Origin: Triticum aestivum
Lineage: Eukaryota; Streptophyta; Magnoliopsida; Poales; Poaceae
Assembly (NCBI RefSeq): GCF_018294505.1
Contig: NC_057810.1
Location: forward strand, 707,129,095 to 707,193,094
Reading direction: 5' to 3'
DNA length: 64,000 bases
Positions within the stretch are counted from its first letter, which is position 1, and each line of letters opens with the position of its first letter. The translations under genes and the position numbers were made by a program. Below the pieces are notes generated by a model. It was not told the DNA's origin. It did no database searches and saw only the letters and a program-made list of their open reading frames with translations. Below, piece by piece: positions 56,824 to 64,000 of the stretch.

Positions 56824-59800
56824 GTCTCCCACTTGCACTAGAGTCAATAATCTAGTTCACATCATCATGTGATTCAACACAAATATTCACATTTGTATGT
56901 GACTAATACTCATAGTTCACATCGTCATGTGATCAACACCCAAAGTGTTTACTAGAGTCAATAATCTAGTTCACATCGCTATGTGATTAACACCCAAAGA
57001 GTACTAAGGTATGATCATGTTTTGCTCGTGAGAGAAGTTTAGTCAACAGGTCTGTCATATTCAGAGCCGTATGTATTTTGCAAATATTCTATGTCTACAA
57101 TGCTCTGCACGGAGCTACTCTAGCTAATTGCTCCCACTTTCAATATGTATCCAGATGGATACTTAGAGTCATCTGGATCAGTGTAAAAGATTGGATCGAT
57201 GTAACTCTTTACGACGAACTCTTTTATCACCTCCATAATCGAGAAACATCTCCTTAGTCCTCACTAAGGATATTCTTGACCGCTGTCCAGTGATCTACTC
57301 TTAGATCAAAATTGTATTCATTTGCCAAACTCAGAGCAAGGTATACAATAGGTCGGGTACACAACATAGCATACTTTATAGAACCTATGACTGAGGCATA
57401 GGGAATGACTTTTCATTCTCTTTCTATTTTCTACCATGGTCTGGTTTTGAGTCTTACTCAACATCACACCTTTGTATCATAGGCAAGAACTCTTTCTTTG
57501 ACTGTTCCATTTTGAACTACTTCAAAATCTTGTCAAGGTATGTACTCATTGAAAAATCATATCAAGCGTCTTGATCTATCTCTATAGATCTTGATGCTCA
57601 ATGTGTAAGCAGCTTCACCGAGGTCTTTCTTTGAAAAACTCCTTTCAAACACTTCTTTATGCTTTTCAGAAAATTCTACATCATTTCCGATCAACAATAT
57701 GTCATTCACATATACTTATCAGAAAGGCTGTAGTGCTCCCACTTACTTTCTTGTAAATACAGGCCTTTCCAAAAGTATGTATAAAACCATATGCTTTGAT
57801 CAACTCATCAAAAGCATATATTCCAACTCCGAGATGCTTGCACCAGTCCATTGATGGATCGCTGGAGCTTGCACATTTTGTTAGCACCTTTCGGATCGAC
57901 AAAACCTTCTGGTTGCATCATATACAGCTCTTCTTCCAGAAATCCATTTAGGAACACAGTTTTGATATCCATTTGCCAGATTTCATAAAATGTGGCAATT
58001 GCTAACATGATTCGGACATACTTAAGCATCGTTACGAGTGAGAAAATCTCATCATATTCAACACTTTGAACTTGTCGAAAACCTTTCGCAACAAGTCGAG
58101 CTTTGTAGATAGTAACACTACTATCAGTGTCCGTCTTCCTCTTGAAGATCCATTTATTTTTTATGGCTTGCCGGTCATCGGGCAAGACAACCAAAGTACA
58201 CACTTTGTTCTCATACATGGATCCTATCTCAGATTTCATGGCCTCCAGCCATTTCGCGGAATCTGGGCTCATCATCTCTTCCTCATAGTTCGTAGATTCA
58301 TCATGGTCTAGTAACATGACTTCCAAAATAGGATTACCGTACCACACTGGTGCAGACCGTACTCTGGAAAACCTACGAGGTTATGTAGTAACTTGATCTG
58401 AAGTTTCATGATCATCATCATTAGCTTCCTCACTAATTGGTGTAGGAATCACTGGAATTGATTTCTGTGATGAACTACTTTCCAATAAGGGAGCAGGTAC
58501 AGTTATCTCATCAAGTTCTACTTTCCTCCCACTCACTTCTTTCGAGAAAAACTCCTTCTCTAGAAAGGATCCATCTTAGCAACGAATAACTTGCCTTCGG
58601 ATCTGTGATCGAAGGTGTACCCAATAGTTACCTTTGGGTATTCTATGAATACGCACTTCTCCGATTTGGGTTCGAGCTTATCAGGTGAAAACTTTTTCAC
58701 ATAAGCATCGCAGCCCCAAACTTTAAGAAACGACAACTTGGTTTCTCACCAAACCACAGTTCATAAGGCGTCGTCTCAACGGATTTTGATGGTGCCCTAT
58801 CTAAAGTGAATGCAGCTGTCTCTAATGCATAACCCCAAAACGATAGTGGTAAATCGGTAAGAGACATCATAGATTGCACTATATCCAATAAAGTACGGTT
58901 ATGACGTTCGGACACACCATAACGCTGTGGTGTTCCATGTGGCGTGAGCTGTGAAACTATTCGACATTGTTTTATATGAAGGCCAAACTCGTAACTCAAA
59001 TATTCTTCTCCACGATATCGTAGAAACTTTATTTTCTTGTTACGATGATTCTCCACTTCACTCTGAAATTCTTTGAACTTTTCAAATGTTTCAGACTTGT
59101 GTTTCATTAAGTAGATATACTCATGTCTGCTCAAATCATCTTGTGAAGGTCAGAAAAATAATGATACCTGCCACGAGCATCAACACTCATTGGACCGCAT
59201 ACATCGGTATGTATTATTTCCAATAAGTCACTAGCTCGTTCCATTGTTTCGGAGAACGGAGTTTTAGTCATTTTGCCCAAAAGGCACGGTTCGCAAGCAT
59301 CAAACGATTCATAATCAAGTGATTCCAAAAGTCCATTTTTATGGAGTTGCTTCATGCGCTTTACACCGATATGACCTAAACGGTAGTGCCACAAATATGT
59401 TGCACTATCATTATCAACTTTGCATCTTTTGGCATCAATATTATGAATATGTGTATCACTACGATCGAGATCCAACAAACTATTTTTATTGGGTGTATGA
59501 CCATTGAAGGTTTTATTCATGTAAACAGAACAACAATTATTCTCTGACTTTAAATGAATAACCGTATTGCAATAAACATGATCAAATCATATTCATGCTC
59601 AACGCAAATGTCAAATAACATTTATTTAGGTTTAACACTAATCCCGAAAGTATAGGGAGTGTGTGATGATGATCATATCAATCTTGGAACCACTTCCAAC
59701 ACACATCGTCACTTCACCCTCAACTAGTCTCTGCTTATTCTGTAACTCCTGTTTTGAGTTACTAATTTTTAGCAACCGAACAAGTATCAAATACTCGGGG

Positions 59801-59886
59801 CTACTATAAACACTAGTAAGGTACACATAAATAACCTTTATATCAAATATACCCTTGTTCACTTTGCCATCCTTCTTATCCACCAA
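56824..59886 (-). pseudogene. Copia pol: protease, integrase, RT, RNase H (decayed)
   Basis: From the minus 5' side: a protease-like stretch near 59886-59640; GAG-pre-integrase zinc region (HYRLGHIGVKRMKQLH...CEPC) at 59400-59240; integrase core starting HTDVCGP. It continues in another frame from 59134 (GVSERHNRTLLD supplies the Glu). RT (WQMDIKTVFLNGFLEEELYM) is at 58347-57808. Two catalytic losses are visible: the integrase second Asp is gone where RYRGEEYLS has Tyr in place of the usual Ser-Asp, and the RT box reads YVND (57712-57701) instead of YVDD. Several frameshifts and stops separate the pieces. RNase H remnants reach 56830. Confidence 0.85.
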
Positions 59887-60690
59887 ATATTCAGGGCATA
59901 TCCGCTTCTAGTGACCATTTCCTTTGCAGTATAATCACTCAGTTTCAGGCTTTGTTCCAGCTTTGGGCTTCTTCGCGGGAGTGACAACTTGCTTGCCATT
60001 CTACTTGAAGTTCCCCTTTCTTTCCCTTTGCCCTTTTCTTGAAACTAGTGATCTTGTTAATCATCAACACTTGATGCTCTTTTCTTGATTTCTACCTTCG
60101 TTGATTTCAGCATCACGAAGAGCTCGGGAATCATTTTCGTCATCCCTTGCATTATAGTTTATCACAAAGTTCCAGTAACTTGGTGATGGTGACTAGAGAA
60201 CTCTACCAATCACTATCTTATCTGGAAGATTGACTCCCACTTGATTTAAGCGATTGTTAGTACTCAGACAATCTAAGCACTTGCTCACTAGTTGAGCAAT
60301 TCTCCTCCATCTTTTAGCTATAGAACTTGTTGGAGACTTCATATCTCTCAACTCGGGTATTTGCTTGAAATATTAACTTCAACTCCTGGAACATCTCATA
60401 TGGTCCATGACGTTCAAAACGTCTTTAAAGTCCCGATTCTAAGCCGTTAAGCATGGTGCACTAAACTATCAAGTAGTCATCATATTGAGCTAGCCAAACG
60501 TTCATCACGTATGCATCTGCTCCTGCAATAGGTCTGTCACCTAGCGGTGCATGAAGGACATAATTCTTCTGTGCAGCAATGAGGATAAACCTCAGATCAC
60601 GGATCCAATCCGCATCATTGCTACTAACATCTTTCAACACAATTTTCTCTAGGAACATATCAAAATAAACATATGAAAGCAACAATGCAA
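59887..60690 (-). pseudogene. Copia gag, decayed
   Basis: The N-terminal part reads IVLKDVSSNDADWIRDLRF and KNYVLHAPLGDRP (60660-60520). A zinc-knuckle remnant near 59930-59890 keeps LYCKGNGH but its first cysteine codon is TGA and another codon is TAG. Multiple frameshifts prevent a full Gag. Confidence 0.7.
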
Positions 60691-61924
60691 GCTATTGATT
60701 TACAACATAATTTGCAAAATACTACCAGGACTAGGTTCATGATAAATTTAAGTTCAATTAATCATATTACTAAAGAACTCCCACTTAGATAGACATCCCT
60801 CTAATCCTCTAAGTGATTACGTGATCCATATCAACTACACCATGTCCGATCATCACGTGAGATGGAGTAGTTTCAACGGTGAACATCAATATGTTGATCA
60901 TATCTATTATATGATTCATGCTCGACCTTTCGGTCTCCATGTTCCGAGGCCATATCTGTTATATGCTAGGCTCGTCAAGTTTAACCTAAGTATTCCGCGT
61001 ATGCAACTATTTTGCGCCCGTTGTATTTGGACATAGAGCCTATCACACCCGATCATCACGTGGTGTCTCAGCACGAAGAACTTTCGCAATGGTGCATACT
61101 CAGGGAGAACACTTTTACTATGATAATTTAGTGAGGGATCATCTTATAATGCTACCGTCAATCAAAGCAAGATAAGATGCATAAAAGATAAACATCACAT
61201 GCAATCAATATAAGTGATATGATATGGCCATCATCATCTTGTGCTTGTGATATCCATCTTCGAAGCACCGTCATGATCACCATTGTCACCGGCGCGACAC
61301 CTTGATCTCCATCATAGCATCGTTGTCGTCTCACCAATCTTATGCTTCTACGACTATCGCTACCGCTTAGTGATAAAGTAAAGCATTACAGGGCGATTGC
61401 ATTGCATACAATAAAGCGACAACCATATGGCTCCTGCCAGTTGCCGATAACTCTGTTACAAAACATGATCATCTCATACAATAAAATTTAGCAGCATGTC
61501 TTGACCATATCACATCACAACATGCCCTGCAAAAATAAGCTAGACGTCCTTTACTTTATTGTTGCAAGTTTTACGTGGCTGCTACGGGCTTAGCAAGAAT
61601 CGTTCTTACCTACGCATCAAAACCACAACGATAGTTTGTCAAGTTGGTGCTGTTTTAACCTTCGCAAGGACCGGGCGTAGCCACACTCGGTTCAACTAAA
61701 GTTGGAGAAACTGACACCCGCCAGCCACCTGTGTGCAAAGCACGTCGGTAGAACCAGTCTCGCGTAAGCGTACGTGTAATGTCGGTCCGGGCCGCTTCAT
61801 CCAACAATACGGCCGAACCAAAGTATGACATGCTGGTAAGCAGTATGACTTATATCGCCCACAAATCACTTGTGTTCTACTCGTGCATATGAAATCTACG
61901 CATAAAACCTGGCTCTGATATCAC

Positions 61925-63639
61925 TGTTGGGGAACGTAGTAATTTAAAAAAAAATCCTACGCACACGCAAGATAATGGTGATGCATAGCAACGAGAAGGG
62001 AGAGTGTTGTCCACGTAGCCTCGTAGACCGATAGTGGAAGTGTTATAACAATGCGGTTGATGTAGTTGTACGTCTTCACGGCCCGACCGATCAAGCACCC
62101 TACGACACCTCCGAGTTCTAGCACACATTCAGCTCGATGACGATCCCCAGGCTCCGATCCAGCAAAGTGTCGGGGAAGAGTTCTGTTAGCATGACGGCGC
62201 GGTGACGATCTTGATGTTCTACCGTCGCAGGGCTTCGCCTAAGCAGTGCTACAGTATTATCGAGGTGGACTATGGTGGAGGGGGGCACCGCACATGGCTA
62301 AGAGATCCAAGGGATCAATTGTTGTTGTGTCTATGGGATGCCCCCTGCCCCCGTATATAAAGGATCAAGGGGGGAGGCGGCCGGCCTAGGGAGGAGGCGC
62401 GCCAAGGGGAGTCCTACTCCCACCGGGAGTAGGACTCCCTCCTTCCTTGTTGGAGTAGGAGAAGGGGAAAGAGGGGGAGAGGAAGAAGGAAAAGGGGGCT
62501 GCGCCCCTTGTCCAATTCGGACCAGAGGGGGGGCGCAGGCCTCCTTCCTTTTGGCCTCTCTCCTCTATTCCCATATGGCCCAATAAGGCCCATATACTCC
62601 CCGGCGAATTCCCGTAACTCTCTGGTACTCCGAAAAATACCCGAATCACTCGGACCTTTCTGAACTCCGAATATAGTCGTCCAATATATCGATCTTTACG
62701 TCTCGACCATTTCGAGACTCCTCGTCATGTCCCCAATCTTGTCCGGGACTCCGAACGCCTTCAATACATCAAAACTCATAAATTCATAATATAACTGTCA
62801 TCGAAACCTTAAGCGTGCGGACCCTACGGGTTCGAGAACAATGTAGACATGACCGAGACATGTCTCCGGTCAATAACCAATAGCGGAACCTGGATGCTCA
62901 TATTGGCTCCCACATATTCTACGAAGATCTTTATCGGTCAGACCGCATAACAACAGACGTTGTTCCCTTTGTCATCGGTATGTTACTTGCCCGAGATTCG
63001 ATCGTCGGTATCTCAATACCTGGTTCAATCTCGTTACCGGCAAGTCTCTTTACTCGTTTCGTAATACATCATCCCGCAACTAACTCATTAGTTGCAATGC
63101 TTGCAAGGCATAAGTGATGCGTATTACCGAGAGGGCCCAGAGATACCTCTCCGACAATTGGAGTGACAAATCCTAATCTCGAAATACGCCAACCCAATAT
63201 GTACCTTCGGAGACACCTGTAGAGCTCCTTTATAATCACCCAGTTACGTTGTGACGTTTGGTAGCACACAAAGTGTTCCTCCGGTAAATGGGAGTTGCAT
63301 AATCTCATAGTCATAGGAACGTGTATAAGTCATGAAGAAAGCAATAGCAACATACTAAACGATCAAGTACTAAGCTAACGGAATGGGTCAAGTCAATCAC
63401 ATCATTCTCCTAATGATGTGATCCCGTTAATCAAATGACCATTCTTTTGTCCATGGCTAGGAAACATAACCATCTTTGATAAACGAGCTAGTCAAGTAGA
63501 GGCATACTAATTTGTCTATGTATTCACACATGTATTATATTTCCGGTTAATACAATTGTATCATGAATAATAAACATTTATCATGAAATAAGGAAATAAA
63601 TAATAACTTTATTATTGCCTCTAGGGCATATTTCCTTCA
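61925..63639 (-). repeat. 5' LTR of the Copia element
   Basis: 1715 bp; same termini as 55093-56823, 16 bp shorter. Confidence 0.95.
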
Positions 63640-63644
63640 CATGC

Positions 63645-63840
63645 ATGCGAATGGTGCGAAATTCCAGGCTCATCTCGACGACCAACCCAAGGGCTAACAC
63701 TCATTGGCATTTTTTTATAGAAGAAACTCTGCGAGAACCGCGCGTCAAAGCTGGAACTTAAACTCAGGTGGGCTGGCAGCTACCCCAGATGCCCAGCCAA
63801 CGGGTCGACGCCTCGTCCTCAACTCATCTCGACGACACCA
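63645..63840. other. Upstream flank of a putative gene, repeat-like patch
   Basis: TTTTTTTATAGAAGAAAC followed by GGAACTTAAACTCAGGTGGG resembles a short repeat frequent in cereal DNA, possibly a SINE-type remnant with a poly-T head. Confidence 0.35.
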
Positions 63841-63844
63841 GCAC

Positions 63845-63854
63845 TATATATATA
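63845..63854 (+). promoter_or_regulatory. TATA box of the gene at the right edge
   Basis: TATATATATA lies ~87 bp before the first ATG; AAACCCTAG in the leader is a common plant 5' UTR word. Confidence 0.5.
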
Positions 63855-63940
63855 CGACCGGCACAAGGGACGCCAAACCCTAGTCAATCCTATCGCGTCG
63901 TCTTGTCGAGAAAGGAAGTTGAAGTCCTCAACCTGATCTA

Positions 63941-64000
63941 ATGGCGGAAAGATACAACACCGACGTCATTATGGACGACGGCACCATCATTCATACCACC
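63941..64000 (+). CDS. Start of an unknown host gene (cut by window end)
   Basis: ATG opens 20 codons without a stop (MAERYNTDVIMDDGTIIHTT), preceded by a TATA box and a short leader with no upstream ATG after the TATA box. It lies 296 bp beyond the Copia target duplication. No family can be named from 20 residues. The context, TATA spacing and codon choice favour a real gene; a further transposon ORF is the alternative. Confidence 0.45.
   Translation, partial: MAERYNTDVIMDDGTIIHTT

Larger units (their letters stand above)
55093..63639 (-). mobile_element. Angela/BARE-type Copia retrotransposon, complete but decayed
   Basis: LTRs 55093-56823 (3') and 61925-63639 (5') enclose 5.1 kb; TSD CATGC on both sides (55088-55092, 63640-63644). 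On the minus strand the 5' LTR is followed by a primer site TGATATCAGAGC, one mismatch from the initiator-Met tRNA type, and a polypurine tract AGTGGGAGAC precedes the 3' LTR. Pol order (integrase before RT) is Copia. The LTRs differ at many positions and by small indels, so this is an older insertion than the gypsy at 36500. Confidence 0.95.

Noticed and set aside
1..64000. CRISPR arrays, prokaryotic operons, tRNA genes
   Set aside because: No regularly spaced identical repeats with unique spacers, no tRNA cloverleaf, and spliced plant-type genes throughout.

Overview
The window is intergenic DNA from a large grass genome, most likely a Triticeae species (wheat, Aegilops, barley or a relative). 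This rests on family-level recognition: Triticeae-type CACTA transposons, an Angela/BARE-type Copia element with 1.7-kb LTRs, gypsy LTRs opening TGATACGTCTCCAACG, a PIF/Harbinger element and a tRNA-derived SINE. There is no prokaryotic content. Almost everything is transposable-element DNA; the only plausible live host gene is a start codon and promoter in the last 160 bases. Boundaries below were read from terminal motifs and target-site duplications (TSDs); no searches were run.

Left third (1-22354) is a nest. A minus-strand non-autonomous gypsy element (1-17825, running off the left edge) sits in the internal region of a plus-strand relative (17826-21584). Its 5' LTR is split by an 11.2-kb CACTA transposon (6121-17367, TSD CCA). 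That CACTA has two transcription units. The first encodes an intact 119-residue tail-anchored protein and a broken TNP2-type transposase. The second encodes a spliced, frameshifted protein ending in an Ulp1/C48 cysteine-protease domain. Between them, on the minus strand, is what looks like a U6/U3-type RNA polymerase III promoter followed by a foldable ~140-nt unit ending in a T run.

Middle (22355-36499) holds AT-rich unassigned DNA, a TIR element with a GC-rich cargo (24204-25306), a PIF/Harbinger element carrying only the MYB-like ORF (26881-29515, TSD TAA), and a small non-autonomous LTR element with matching 443-bp LTRs (29941-31678, TSD CCACC). Several minus-strand exon-like blocks with splice sites and single in-frame TGA codons (33359-42025) suggest a decayed host gene.

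Right part (36500-64000): a complete chromodomain-type gypsy element with apparently identical 302-bp LTRs but a broken gag-pol (36500-41909, TSD CTTCA) is inserted a few bases from a putative splice donor of that decayed gene. It is followed by a SINE (16-bp TSD), a 1.3-kb non-autonomous CACTA containing a 5S-rRNA-like control region (43568-44911, TSD TCA), and a 3.6-kb CACTA carrying a B3-like gene and a second Pol III-like promoter plus a perfect hairpin (47821-51438, TSD TCC). Next come tandem repeats and a complete but decayed Copia element (55093-63639, TSD CATGC). The window ends at a TATA box and the first 20 codons of a gene.

The main lead is that all three CACTA elements, which differ in size and cargo, each contain a different kind of Pol III-like control sequence.
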